Source: JBGTLA01 sp041744375 (GTDB lineage: Bacteria > Actinomycetota > Acidimicrobiia > Spongiisociales > ZC4RG35). Taken from it: a DNA stretch of 64,000 bases. How positions within the stretch are numbered: position 1 is the first letter of the stretch; every line of letters begins with the position of its first letter. The notes below the pieces were generated by a model that saw only the letters and a program-made list of their open reading frames with translations, searched no databases and was not told where the DNA came from. The stretch lies in assembly GCA_041744375.1 (NCBI GenBank), contig JBGTLA010000095.1, positions 1 through 64,000 of the forward strand, given 5' to 3'. A program made the translations under genes and the position numbers. This document shows positions 7,555 to 17,105 of this stretch, in pieces.

Positions 7555-9564
7555 ATGCCCGCATTCGAGGTCCACTCCGAGTTCGAGCCGGCCGGCGACC
7601 AGCCGCAAGCCATAGCCGAGCTGGCCATGGGCATCGAGGCAGGGGAGCGGTTCCTGACGCTGCTGGGAATCACCGGGTCGGGCAAGTCCGCCACCATCGC
7701 CTGGACCATCGAGAAGGTGCAAAGGCCGACGTTGGTGCTGGCTCCTAACAAGGCCCTCGCGGCCCAGTTGGCCAATGAGTTCCGTCAGTTCTTCCCCAAG
7801 AACCGGGTCGAATACTTCGTGTCCTACTACGACTACTACCAGCCCGAAGCGTACATGCCCCAGACGGACACATACATCGAGAAGGACGCCACCGTCAACG
7901 ACGAGATCGACCGCCTCCGCCACGCTGCCACATCAGCTCTGCTGGTGCGCTCCGACGTTGTTATCGTGGCCTCGGTGTCGGCCATCTACGGCCTGGGCTC
8001 GCCCGAGCAGTACAAGGGTCAGTTGCTGCGGCTGGTACGAGGCGTCGAGTACCCCATGGGCGAGGCCATCCGTCGCTTGGTGGACATCCAGTACGAACGC
8101 AACGAAATCAACCTGGTGAGGGGAAAGTTCCGGGTCAAAGGTGACACCCTGGAGGTGTTCCCCTCCTACGGCGAGACGATCGTCCGCCTCGAGTTCTGGG
8201 GCGACGAGGTAGAGCGGATCCTGCGGATGGATCCTGTCACCGGTGAGGTGATGGAGGAGATGTCGGAGGTGTTCGTCTTCCCCGCTACCCACTACGTCAC
8301 CGAACGCGAACGGATGCTGGAGGCGGTGACCAACGTCGAGCTCGAGTTGGCCGAGCGCCTCGCCGCCCTCGAGTCGGGAGGCAAACTCTTGGAGGCGCAG
8401 CGGCTGCGTATGCGTACTGCCTACGACCTGGAGATGATGCGGGAGGTCGGTTTCTGCTCGGGAATCGAAAACTACTCCCGTCACCTCGACGGCCGGTCGC
8501 CGGGAGAAGCACCGTACACGTTGTTGGACTACTTCCCCGACGACTTTCTGATGGTCCTCGACGAGTCCCACGTCACCGTTCCCCAGATCGGCGGCCAATA
8601 CGAAGGCGACCGCTCCCGTAAGGACGTGTTGGTGGACCACGGTTTCCGACTTCCGTCGGCGATGGACAACCGGCCGCTGCGCTTCGACGAATGGTTGGAG
8701 CGGTCACCGCAGGTGGTTTTCATGTCGGCCACTCCCGGCCCGTTCGAGCGGGAACACTCAACGAAAGTGGTGGAACAGATCGTCCGTCCCACCGGTCTCA
8801 TCGACCCCGAAGTGGTGGTCCGTCCCACCAAAGGCCAGATCGACGACCTCCTCGAAGAGATCCGCCACCGGGCGGAAGGCAACTCGAGGATCTTGGTCAC
8901 CACATTGACCAAGAAGATGGCTGAGGACCTGACCGACTACCTGTTGGAGATGGGGGTGCGCGCTCGCTACCTGCATTCGGAGATCGACACATTGGAACGC
9001 GTCCAGATCCTGCGTGAGCTGCGACTGGGGGAGTTCGATGTACTGGTCGGCATCAATCTCTTGCGAGAGGGCCTCGACTTGCCCGAGGTGTCGATGGTGG
9101 CCATCCTCGACGCCGACAAAGAGGGGTTCTTGCGCTCGGAGACGTCACTCATCCAGATCATCGGCCGGGCGGCGCGCAACGTAGACGGACAGGTGGTCAT
9201 GTACGCCGACCAGATGACCGACTCGATGCAGCGGGCCATCAACGAAACCAACCGCCGCCGCCGTCTCCAGATGATCTACAACGAGGAGAACGGCATCGAC
9301 CCCCAGACCATCCGCAAGCACGTTTCCGACATCCTCGAACTCATCCAGTCCGAGGTCCCTGCGGCCGATAGACGACGACGTGAGGTGGAAAGACGCCGCC
9401 CTATCGACCTGGAGGGCGAGGATCTTCACCGACTGCTTCTCAGCCTCGAGGCAGAGATGCACGAAGCGGCCAAGGAGTTGCGATTCGAGTACGCCGCCCG
9501 ACTGCGGGACGAGATCAACGAGTTGAAGCGGGAGTTGAGGGAGACGACGGAGGCCGCAGTCTGA
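7555..9564 (+). CDS. uvrB: Excinuclease ABC subunit B
   Basis: UvrB, 669 residues, the damage-verifying helicase-like subunit of nucleotide excision repair. Walker A is GITGSGKS (38-45), with serine where most UvrB have threonine. The beta-hairpin region SYYDYYQPEAYMP is intact. The DEAD-like box reads LDESH, and motif VI is in QIIGRAARN. The C-terminal UVR domain (AAKELRFEYAARLRDEI) contacts UvrC. ATG at 7555 gives the normal family N-terminus; the longer open frame overlaps the HTTM gene. It lies among surface-glycan genes, and uvrA is 12.6 kb away instead of adjacent. Confidence 0.97.
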   Translation: MPAFEVHSEFEPAGDQPQAIAELAMGIEAGERFLTLLGITGSGKSATIAWTIEKVQRPTLVLAPNKALAAQLANEFRQFFPKNRVEYFVSYYDYYQPEAYMPQTDTYIEKDATVNDEIDRLRHAATSALLVRSDVVIVASVSAIYGLGSPEQYKGQLLRLVRGVEYPMGEAIRRLVDIQYERNEINLVRGKFRVKGDTLEVFPSYGETIVRLEFWGDEVERILRMDPVTGEVMEEMSEVFVFPATHYVTERERMLEAVTNVELELAERLAALESGGKLLEAQRLRMRTAYDLEMMREVGFCSGIENYSRHLDGRSPGEAPYTLLDYFPDDFLMVLDESHVTVPQIGGQYEGDRSRKDVLVDHGFRLPSAMDNRPLRFDEWLERSPQVVFMSATPGPFEREHSTKVVEQIVRPTGLIDPEVVVRPTKGQIDDLLEEIRHRAEGNSRILVTTLTKKMAEDLTDYLLEMGVRARYLHSEIDTLERVQILRELRLGEFDVLVGINLLREGLDLPEVSMVAILDADKEGFLRSETSLIQIIGRAARNVDGQVVMYADQMTDSMQRAINETNRRRRLQMIYNEENGIDPQTIRKHVSDILELIQSEVPAADRRRREVERRRPIDLEGEDLHRLLLSLEAEMHEAAKELRFEYAARLRDEINELKRELRETTEAAV

Positions 9565-9575
9565 CGAGGGGAGAC

Positions 9576-10727
9576 GTGGCGGCGACGGGTAGAGCCGTCG
9601 CTGCATCGCGGTCGGGGCTCCTGCGGATCTTGATGTTTCAGGCGGGCACTATCGCATTGTCCATTTGGTTGGTTGGTGCTCTGGAACTCGACTATGTGGC
9701 TGGGGACCCTCTGATCTACTACGAACGGACGGATGCACTCTTTGCCGGCTTGCTTCCCTATTCTGATGAGGCTTTCGAACACCTACCGATGATGCTCGTG
9801 CCGATGGCTCTCACGTGGCTGGTAGGAGGCTCGCTCGGACCCTTCGTATTTCGTGGATTGTGGGTACTTCTCACTTCCTTGGTCGTGTTGCTGACCACAT
9901 TCCTGTATTGGAAATACGACACCCGAACCCACGGCAGCTCAGCTCTGACGTGGGCGATTCTCTCGGCTCCGATCCTGCCGCTGGTCGTGTTTCGCACAGA
10001 GCCCTGGGTTGTTCTCCCCGTGGTCGTGGGAATCTTGGCGATCATCGAGGGCCGAAGGACCAGCGCTGTCGTTTCCAGCGTGACGGGGGCATTGGCCAAG
10101 GGTTGGCCTGTTCTCCTAGCAGCAGGAATGCTGGTGCGAGGATGGCGGCGTTCGGCCGCTCTGACCGTCGGCCTGTCGTTATTGACAGTGGGGAGTGTTG
10201 TAGCTCTCCCTGGCTTCGTAGGGGCGAGGGAGTTCCAGGGTCTCCACACCGAGTCGACGGGGGGAGCGCTGTGGGGCCTGGTCTCCGCTCTGGCCGGACT
10301 CCACTCCGGTGTCTTCGTGTCGGCAGGCGCGGCGTATCTCTCGACGCCGGCGGCGATGATCCTCCCAGGTGTGTTGATCGCAGGGGCGATCACAGGACGG
10401 CTACTAGTCGGTCCTCGTCCCCAATCCCCGATCCTTGTCTGTTGCGCCCTAGTGGCGGCAACGCTCGTGGCGGTGCCTTTGAACTCGACCCAGTTCATCT
10501 ATTGGCTCTTGCCATTTCTTGTGTTCGCCGACAGTCCCTCGAGAGTTCTTGCTGCTATCGCTGCAGTCCTGGCGATGGCATCTCTCGTTGCCTTCGACTC
10601 GTTGTTGGTCGGGGAGTGGTGGTGGTTCGGTTCTGTTGTGACTCGCCAGATCCTCATCGCGACGATTGGATGGAGAGCGGCGAGCGGTGCGAGCCTCACG
10701 GTTGTGGTGAGAAGCGAGGGGGCGTGA
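9576..10727 (+). CDS. GT87-like polytopic membrane glycosyltransferase
   Basis: A 383-residue membrane protein paralogous to the one at 3034-4182. It shares GDPLIYY, AFEHLPMMLVP, TEPWVVLPVV and a KGWPVLLAAG segment that corresponds to KIWPAAISLA in the paralogue. GTG at 9576 is preceded by GAGGGGAGAC. The gene ends in GTGA overlap with the next gene. A lipid-linked sugar transfer role is inferred from the GT-C fold pattern, and the substrate is unknown. Confidence 0.65.
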   Translation: MAATGRAVAASRSGLLRILMFQAGTIALSIWLVGALELDYVAGDPLIYYERTDALFAGLLPYSDEAFEHLPMMLVPMALTWLVGGSLGPFVFRGLWVLLTSLVVLLTTFLYWKYDTRTHGSSALTWAILSAPILPLVVFRTEPWVVLPVVVGILAIIEGRRTSAVVSSVTGALAKGWPVLLAAGMLVRGWRRSAALTVGLSLLTVGSVVALPGFVGAREFQGLHTESTGGALWGLVSALAGLHSGVFVSAGAAYLSTPAAMILPGVLIAGAITGRLLVGPRPQSPILVCCALVAATLVAVPLNSTQFIYWLLPFLVFADSPSRVLAAIAAVLAMASLVAFDSLLVGEWWWFGSVVTRQILIATIGWRAASGASLTVVVRSEGA

Positions 10728-12352
10728 AGGGCGATCAAGACGACCCCGGGACCTGGTTGTCGTCCTCCCCAGGCCCGTCTCTGCTGCTGGCGAGCTGTCT
10801 CCTGGTGGGATCGGCCATCTACGCCCCGGGCATGCTCTATGCCTCGTGGCTAGGGGAGATGAGTCGCGGCTATCGACTCGGGCTGTTCGCCGCCGTCGTG
10901 CTCTTGGGGCTCGTGCTTCTGTCCGGCCTGATGACACGGCTCAACATACCCCTGACCGGCGCCATGTGTGCCGTAGCCATCACGTGGATGATCCTGTCCA
11001 TCGGAGGATCACTAGCTCATCCGATCCCAGTGGACTGGAGAATGAGCGCCTCCGTGGTAACCGTCATTGCCATGATCGCAGGAGTCGTGGTTTATCGCCT
11101 CCGGGGCTCGAGGGTGGTGCAGACCCTGCTTGTCGTCCTGAGCATCATTCTTCTCGGTACTCCGTCCATAGAGATGGCGCTCGCCCATGCGGCGAGTGGA
11201 CGCCCGACCCTCGGCACGTTTCCCGCGGTCGTGTCAGGTGAGGATGACTTCGAACGAAGCCTTGAGACCGATGCACAGGAAGTCTGGTTCATCGTCCTGG
11301 ACGCCTACCCCTCATCCTGGGCGCTGCGCGAAGTCTACGGAGCTGAGACCGAGAGTCTTGGTATTCACCTCATCGACGAGGGATTCATCGTGAACGAGAA
11401 CTCGTTGACACCCTATGCGTTCACCCACCTCGCCCTCCCGGCCATATTCGAAAACGCCTATCACGCTAAGGCACGAGACGTGATCAGCCGTGGCGACATG
11501 ACGAGGCTGAGTCGCTCAATATCAGGTTACAATCGGTTCTTCCACGCGCTCGCCTCGTTCGGTTTCGAAGTCAGCGTGGTGGAGAACGGTTGGCGTTTGT
11601 CCGGTTGCCTGTATCCGGTGGACAGGTGTGTTCCGGCTCCTCTACTCGACGAACCAATGGGGATGCTGATCGAACAGTCGGTTTTCGGTCCCTTGCTCGG
11701 CATTGCCCGTGCTAATGCGTTCAGTCGAGGTCTGCAGGCCAATATTGATTGGTTGGCCCACAACATTGGCGAGCGTTCAACGGGCCAACCGCCTCAGGCG
11801 GTGTACTTGCACTTGGTAGCGCCTCACCCGCCTTTCGTTCTGGCAAGCGACTGTTCGCGGCAGTCCGCCTCGGCTCGGGCATCAAGTGGTTTGATGGTGG
11901 CATGGTCCGACATAGAGGAGAGCCTGCTGTTCGAGCGAAGGGCGCTGTTTGTCGAGCAGACGAAATGCGTGACAGAACTCATGCTCGATCTGGTTGCGTC
12001 GGCACGACCGGACGTGATCATCGGGATCGTCGGTGATCATGGGCCCGACTCCCTCGGTCAATTCGACACCCCTGCTCGGGACTGGACCGAGGAGATGATC
12101 TTAGAGAGGATGTTGACGCTTGCTGCGGTTCGTCTCCCGGAATCCTGCCCAGCGGATCTGACCATGACCTTTGGCGTTGTCGCAGGGATACTTGACTGCC
12201 TCGGAGATGACACGTCGGGCCCACCAATACCTCCTCGAGCTTTTCTCTCGCAATTCGACACCTCTCACAGTGACTCCATTATCGGAGTCGATGCGCCCAC
12301 TTTGGAGCGACTCCTCGGTCACGGTGTGACCTTCGTAAAGGACGAGACATAG
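10724..12352 (+). CDS. Membrane protein with alkaline-phosphatase/sulfatase-like domain
   Basis: A 542-residue protein. About five N-terminal membrane segments (residues 15-155) precede an extracytoplasmic domain with the alkaline-phosphatase-superfamily signature: an early VWFIVLDAYPS (metal-binding aspartate) and a late IIGIVGDHGPDS (paired D/H ligands), as in LTA-synthase-type or phosphoethanolamine-transferase-type enzymes. The usual threonine or serine nucleophile position is not obvious, so catalytic class is uncertain. GTG at 10724 overlaps the previous stop (GTGA); the frame open upstream is antisense-like noise. The context suggests decoration of a surface polymer. Confidence 0.7.
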   Translation: MKGDQDDPGTWLSSSPGPSLLLASCLLVGSAIYAPGMLYASWLGEMSRGYRLGLFAAVVLLGLVLLSGLMTRLNIPLTGAMCAVAITWMILSIGGSLAHPIPVDWRMSASVVTVIAMIAGVVVYRLRGSRVVQTLLVVLSIILLGTPSIEMALAHAASGRPTLGTFPAVVSGEDDFERSLETDAQEVWFIVLDAYPSSWALREVYGAETESLGIHLIDEGFIVNENSLTPYAFTHLALPAIFENAYHAKARDVISRGDMTRLSRSISGYNRFFHALASFGFEVSVVENGWRLSGCLYPVDRCVPAPLLDEPMGMLIEQSVFGPLLGIARANAFSRGLQANIDWLAHNIGERSTGQPPQAVYLHLVAPHPPFVLASDCSRQSASARASSGLMVAWSDIEESLLFERRALFVEQTKCVTELMLDLVASARPDVIIGIVGDHGPDSLGQFDTPARDWTEEMILERMLTLAAVRLPESCPADLTMTFGVVAGILDCLGDDTSGPPIPPRAFLSQFDTSHSDSIIGVDAPTLERLLGHGVTFVKDET

Positions 12353-12973
12353 GTTCGAGAGGTAGGGATTTCCCACGGTCAACCCCCTGCAAGGTGACTT
12401 TCTCTCAAGCTTGCAGCCCCTGGCAGACTCCATGAAATAGGCTGGCCGCGGCCGATCAGGCCGACCGGTTTGGGTCTGAGGCGATCACAGCCAGACTCAA
12501 ACACATGCCCGAGACTCGCGATCCCATCATCAAGCCGCGAGATGACGCTAACTCAGCGGGTTGACGGCGACGGGCGGAGGATCTTATCGGGGGTGTCGCC
12601 AACGGAAGACACTCTCAAGTGGAACTGACCGGTAGCCTCCCGGCCTGATGAGAATCTCGACAAGCGTTGTCGCTGTCAAGGCTGCTGATCGGATCGCCGA
12701 TGGTTCTAGCAGCTGGGCCAACCGCCAAAGAACTGAGTCCGATCCATATTCGAGCGTACCAACAGTGAGTTGCGTTATCCCGGTCGACACGATGTTGAAT
12801 GGTCCGCAGCGATCACGGACTCTGGGTGTGGACGTGGTCGAGCCAGTGCCCCAACGGCGACGAAGGCCTAGAAGACGCCTGACCCACCTCTCGGCAACGT
12901 ACGACACTGGGAGGAGGTTGGCGCCGCCGACCGTATCCCATGCGTCCGTCAGCAGTCGGCAGGGCCCGTCACG
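12353..12973. other. 621-bp region without a supported gene
   Basis: Open frames exist on both strands (plus 12648-12977, minus 12584-12907) but neither shows a domain I recognise. The plus frame ends in a GTGA overlap with the next gene, as real genes here do, yet its composition is poor. A 7-bp inverted repeat CTGCAAG/CTTGCAG (12387-12416) could be a weak terminator for the phosphatase-like gene. The region may hold the decayed remains of a gene. Confidence 0.4.
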
Positions 12974-14557
12974 GTGACCTTGACTCGAATTCCCGACCCG
13001 TCTGGCCTGTCTCAGGGCTGGCGGCGCCGTTCGTGGGTGATCCCGGCCGCATTCTTCGTTGCAATGTCGTCCTGGCGGTTCTATACGTATTTCAACTTCG
13101 GGACAGGCTTTGACACGGCCTTGTTAGGCAACGTCATCTGGCGGGTAGCCCACGGACTCGATACGCAGACGGCGATGACAGGGGGCCATTACATCTCGAC
13201 TCATCTCTCTCCCCTCAGTGCACTGTGGCTTCCAGCCTTCAAATGGCTTCCCTTAGATCTCGCTATGCTTTCGCTGTTGGGAGGTCCGGTACTGGCTGCC
13301 GCCGCGCTGGTGTGGTGTGTGGGGGTGCTCGCCAGACATGTTGGGCTTGACACTCGTGCGTCCCACCTTCTTCAGGTCGCGGTTGCGCTTTCGCCGGGCG
13401 CCTTTCTCATGTCACAGTTCGAGATCCACGAGACGACGATAGGCCTGGGTCCCCTGGCGGTGGCGATAGTGCTGGCGGTCCGGGAGGCGCATCGGTGGCA
13501 GACTTGGACTGCAGCCGGTCTTGCTGTCGCGGCAAGGATCGAGATCGCGGCGAGCGTGTTCGTCGTCGGCATCATCCTTTGGTCGATTCCTCGATACCGG
13601 AAAGGAAGTACAGCCTTTCTGGTATTGGGAGCCTCAAGTATCCTGCTCTACGTCGGCTGGCTGCTCATGAATCCCTTTCCAACCGAATCGGTTGCCGCTC
13701 ACTTCGGTCACCTGGGAAACACGCCGACTGAAGTCCTGCAAAGTGTGATAGCGAGACCAGCATCACTACTGGGTGCCGTCGTTTCCTGGGACTTGGTAAT
13801 TTCAATCAGCTTCTGGCTGCTTGCGTTTGGACTTCTCCCAACGATGGCTCGCCCAAGATGGATCCTTATCGGGCTCCCGTCGGCAGCAATCGCCTTTCTC
13901 GGAACTTGGTCAAGTGCAGAGGCATTCATACATCACTACTGGTATCCGACGTTCGTTGGCGTGGCCTTTGCGACTGTGTGGGGATTTGGTGCGCTCGAGC
14001 CGATCCGGATGAGACTCGGTTTCTTCCTTTGCGGTGGCTTCGTGTTGAGCTGGATACTGTTGGCCCCCGTCATGGGATTCTTCGTTCCACAACGGGATCA
14101 GCATCTGTCGTCAGTACTCGTAGCGGTCCGGGAGACCGGTGCACAGCATGTGGCCGTTCCGGCGGAATTGGCCGCTCGCATGATTGATCGCTCACTGGTG
14201 ATTCCTCTGCCTCGGCCATTCGCTTGCGCCGAGGAAGGGATTGGGCCGTATACTGCGCCGGGCGAACCACCCGACATCCTGGTCTTACGCGATGGCTTCG
14301 TGGACCATCTTGGGGGGGCGGAGCGGACGGCAGCAGTGCGTCTCCTGCGCAGCTACGACCGGATCCACAGCTCCGGCGACGTGGGTGTGTGGCAAGTCGT
14401 GGATCCGCTCAGCGCCGCGAGAGACTACCGACCCTGTTCGAGGAATACGGTCGAGATCCAGAGTACGCGGCGGGGCGAGTCGACGCGGCAATCGTCGGGG
14501 AGGACTATGTCGCCTGTTCCCCGTCGACATTCACGTCGTCGCCCCAGGTCAACTTGA
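12974..14557 (+). CDS. DUF2079 family membrane protein
   Basis: A 527-residue polytopic membrane protein of the DUF2079 family. Its first outer loop reads GFDTALLGNVIWRVAHG followed by HLSPLSALWLPAF, the family's typical F-D/G-x-x-x-W-x-x-x-H-G and H-x-S-P pattern; FEIHE follows near residue 150. About eleven hydrophobic helices and a C-terminal soluble region follow. The family resembles GT-C glycosyltransferases, but the function is unproven. GTG at 12974 is the best start. The last 53 bases overlap the convergent acyltransferase gene end, and the basic C-terminal tail may be an extension past a lost stop. Confidence 0.7.
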   Translation: MTLTRIPDPSGLSQGWRRRSWVIPAAFFVAMSSWRFYTYFNFGTGFDTALLGNVIWRVAHGLDTQTAMTGGHYISTHLSPLSALWLPAFKWLPLDLAMLSLLGGPVLAAAALVWCVGVLARHVGLDTRASHLLQVAVALSPGAFLMSQFEIHETTIGLGPLAVAIVLAVREAHRWQTWTAAGLAVAARIEIAASVFVVGIILWSIPRYRKGSTAFLVLGASSILLYVGWLLMNPFPTESVAAHFGHLGNTPTEVLQSVIARPASLLGAVVSWDLVISISFWLLAFGLLPTMARPRWILIGLPSAAIAFLGTWSSAEAFIHHYWYPTFVGVAFATVWGFGALEPIRMRLGFFLCGGFVLSWILLAPVMGFFVPQRDQHLSSVLVAVRETGAQHVAVPAELAARMIDRSLVIPLPRPFACAEEGIGPYTAPGEPPDILVLRDGFVDHLGGAERTAAVRLLRSYDRIHSSGDVGVWQVVDPLSAARDYRPCSRNTVEIQSTRRGESTRQSSGRTMSPVPRRHSRRRPRST

Positions 14558-14987
14558 GCATCTCCCGGGCACGTCCTTCTCTGATGCGGCCGGGTACGCC
14601 GGTCACCACGCTCCACGGGGGCACCAGCGTGTGCTGAAGGATCACACAACCTGCACCGATGACCGAGTGATCCCCGATTCGGGACCCCATCAGGATGACC
14701 GCGCCCGCCCCGATATGGACGTTTGCGCCGATCTCGACGGATGAGCGGTCTATCGGTAGGTTTCCGCCCGACAGAACACGCCGAACGGTCGAATGGGTAT
14801 AGATCTGTGCGCCTGCGGAGATCTCACAGCCGCTGCCGATGGTGAGCCCACCGCTCCCGTCGATGACCGTGAACGCGCCGATCCAACAGTTGGGTCCGAT
14901 CACAGGTGCGCCCACGATCCAGGCATGAGGGTTGTAGGGGTTCGGTGCCAATGAATGCCACGGCGGAGGTTCCTCAGCCACTGTCAT
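14505..14987 (-). CDS. Hexapeptide-repeat acyltransferase
   Basis: A 160-residue left-handed beta-helix protein with repeated I-G-x-x-x-x-I turns (GPNCWIGAFTVIDGS, GSGCEISAGAQI, GANVHIGAGAVI, GDHSVIGAGCVI). It probably acetylates or otherwise acylates a sugar amino group using acyl-CoA. ATG at 14987 follows GGGAGCAACG and overlaps the end of the GT2 gene by 14 bases. It is the last gene of the minus-strand amino-sugar operon. It resembles the 21392-21934 acyltransferase in fold but is clearly a different sequence, so the operon carries two acylation steps. Confidence 0.8.
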   Translation of the reverse strand: MTVAEEPPPWHSLAPNPYNPHAWIVGAPVIGPNCWIGAFTVIDGSGGLTIGSGCEISAGAQIYTHSTVRRVLSGGNLPIDRSSVEIGANVHIGAGAVILMGSRIGDHSVIGAGCVILQHTLVPPWSVVTGVPGRIREGRAREMLKLTWGDDVNVDGEQAT

Positions 14988-15966
14988 CGTTGCTCCCTGG
15001 TTGGCGTGCGTCGTAGTCGAGCCGTCCAATCTCTACCCGTCGGACGACGTACACCGGCCGATCCCTAGCCTCGTCGGTGGCCCGCCACAGGTACTCACCG
15101 AAGATGGCCAGGACGATCAGCTGTATGCCTCCAAGGAGGAGAACCAACACGATGACGGTGGTCCAACCCTCCGGGGGCTCGGCGCCCAAGATCGCCCGGA
15201 TGCTGATGAACGCGGCGTAGGCGAACCCGAGACCGGAGATGAGCACACCGAGTAGAGCGGCCAACCGGATCGGCGTGTGGGAGAACTGGACAAACGAGTC
15301 TAACCCGAGCTTGAGCAATTTGGCTGTCGTCCACTTCGTTGTCCCAGCCAGGCGCGGGAGTTGGTCGTACTCGACCTCTGTCTGAGTAAAGCCCACCCAG
15401 GCGATGAGGCCGAGGACATTGCGGTGTCGCTCCTTGAGTCGGTTTACCGCGTCGATCACGGGTCGGGCGACGAGGACGCCGGAGGGTCCTTCCGCTGGAT
15501 ATGACACGATTTCGGAGTATCGGTGGAGTAGCCGGGAGAATATGCGTGAGGAGGTTGATCCAAGTCCTCGCTGGGTTCGGGAACGACGGATTCCCCACAC
15601 GACCTCAGCCCCGTCGTGCCAGGCCGCTAAGAAGAGCCCCACGAGCTCGGAGGGTTCCTGCAGGTCTGCTCCGAGGACTACCGCCGCCTCCCCAAGGGCA
15701 TTGGCGAGGCCTGCGGATATCGCATAATGAGATCCGAAGTTCCGCGACAGTTGAACGGTGGTAAGGGGAAGCCGGTCATCCAATGCAGCTTGCAGAATGG
15801 CGATTGTGTTGTCGGTCGAGCCGTCGTCGACCGCCACGACCTCGAAGACGTGCTCGGGGTTGGCCGAGGCGATAGCTGTCAGGTGCTCGGCTAAGGCCTC
15901 GGCGTTGGCGGCTTCGTCAAAGAGTGGGATGACGAGAGAAACGAGGCTCGCGCCCTCGGTGGTCAC
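14974..15966 (-). CDS. GT2 glycosyltransferase with two C-terminal membrane helices
   Basis: A 330-residue family 2 transferase of the GtrB/ArnC/DPM type. The catalytic domain has LVIPLFDEAAN, VVAVDDGSTDNT and LGADLQEP (D-x-D-like). The C-terminus has two hydrophobic segments (about 233-258 and 268-290) that anchor it in the membrane. Such enzymes load a sugar from a nucleotide donor onto polyprenyl phosphate at the inner face, making the donor used by GT-C enzymes like those encoded nearby. GTG at 15966 overlaps the upstream aminotransferase stop as GTGA. Confidence 0.85.
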   Translation of the reverse strand: MTTEGASLVSLVIPLFDEAANAEALAEHLTAIASANPEHVFEVVAVDDGSTDNTIAILQAALDDRLPLTTVQLSRNFGSHYAISAGLANALGEAAVVLGADLQEPSELVGLFLAAWHDGAEVVWGIRRSRTQRGLGSTSSRIFSRLLHRYSEIVSYPAEGPSGVLVARPVIDAVNRLKERHRNVLGLIAWVGFTQTEVEYDQLPRLAGTTKWTTAKLLKLGLDSFVQFSHTPIRLAALLGVLISGLGFAYAAFISIRAILGAEPPEGWTTVIVLVLLLGGIQLIVLAIFGEYLWRATDEARDRPVYVVRRVEIGRLDYDARQPGSNDDSG

Positions 15967-17105
15967 GCGCCGCTCCCCTTCGACGATTCCTCCAGAGCCT
16001 TCTCCAAACTGACGATCACGATATCTTGGTCGTGGTGAGTCATGCCGTTGAAGAGCGGAAGCGAGAGCGCCGAGCGGCCTATCGAAGCGGTGACCGGAAG
16101 GTCGGCCTCGGTCAGGCCGTAACGACGGCGGAAGTAAGGCGAGAAGGGCATCGCGATGGTCCCGGAGCCTGCCTCAACCCCAAGGTCGCGCAGGGTGGAT
16201 TGGACGAACTGGCGGGTTTCAGGCCTCTTTAAGAACACGGAGAATGCCTGGCCCGTCGTCCGGTCCCGCTCGTACTCCTGGAACCTCAGTGGCAGGCCGG
16301 AGAGCCGTTGGCGGTAGCGCTCAATCAGGTCGCGCCTCTGGTCGAGAATGGTACCGAGGCGGTTGAGTTGAGACCGGCCGAGAGCAGCCTGAAAGTCGGT
16401 CATGCGCAGATTGGGCCCTGCCATCTGGAAGCATCTCTCACCGTTTCGCAGGGTCTGCCCGTGGTTGCGGTAGGCGCGGGCGAACTCCGCCAACCTGTCG
16501 TCATCGGTGGTGATCGCTCCCCCCTCGCCGGTGGTGACAACCTTGAGCGCATGGAAGCTGAAGCACCCCGCGGCCCCGATGGAGCCGGCGGCCTGGTCAG
16601 CCGTGAATGCGCCGAGAGCACAGGCGGCATCCTCGATCACGGGAATGCCATGGAACCTTCCGACGCGGATGATCTCCTCCATTCGGGGGATGTAGCCAAA
16701 GACGTATACCGGCAGAATGGCTTTCACGGAATCCAGTAAGCCATGTTCCCCGAGGTTTTCCATGATTGTGACGAGGTGGGTCGGGTCCATGCCCAATGTG
16801 TCCGAGTCGACGTCTACGAAGACTGGAGTTGCCCCGACCAGTTCCACGACGTTGGCGGTGGCCACCCATGAGTACGAGGCTACGAGTACGCGGTCGCCCG
16901 CTCCAACACCGAGAGCGCCTATGCTCGCCGCGAGCGCAGCCGTTCCGCTGCTCACGGCGATGGCATGTTCGACACCGACCTGTGATGCGAGTTCATCCTC
17001 GAAGGCTGCGACCTGTGTTCCTTGGACGAGCCGTGCGGAGCTGAGCACATCATTCACCGCCGCCAGGTCGTGGGTCGTGATCCATGGTCTGCCGAGCGGA
17101 ATCAT
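15963..17105 (-). CDS. DegT/DnrJ/EryC1 sugar aminotransferase
   Basis: A 380-residue PLP-dependent sugar aminotransferase. The lysine that binds PLP lies in FSFHALKVVTTGEGG, and the phosphate and substrate loop has SSGTAALAASIGALGVG. VIEDAACALGA gives the aspartate that pairs with the PLP nitrogen. It converts a keto-sugar nucleotide into an amino sugar with glutamate as donor. It is the second DegT enzyme in the operon; the other is at 20307-21395. ATG at 17105 overlaps the epimerase stop (ATGA). Confidence 0.88.
   Translation of the reverse strand: MIPLGRPWITTHDLAAVNDVLSSARLVQGTQVAAFEDELASQVGVEHAIAVSSGTAALAASIGALGVGAGDRVLVASYSWVATANVVELVGATPVFVDVDSDTLGMDPTHLVTIMENLGEHGLLDSVKAILPVYVFGYIPRMEEIIRVGRFHGIPVIEDAACALGAFTADQAAGSIGAAGCFSFHALKVVTTGEGGAITTDDDRLAEFARAYRNHGQTLRNGERCFQMAGPNLRMTDFQAALGRSQLNRLGTILDQRRDLIERYRQRLSGLPLRFQEYERDRTTGQAFSVFLKRPETRQFVQSTLRDLGVEAGSGTIAMPFSPYFRRRYGLTEADLPVTASIGRSALSLPLFNGMTHHDQDIVIVSLEKALEESSKGSGA

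Noticed and set aside
12648..12977. A 109-codon frame overlapping the DUF2079 start by GTGA
   Set aside because: Serine/arginine-rich, no domain and no ribosome site; kept only as part of an unexplained gap.
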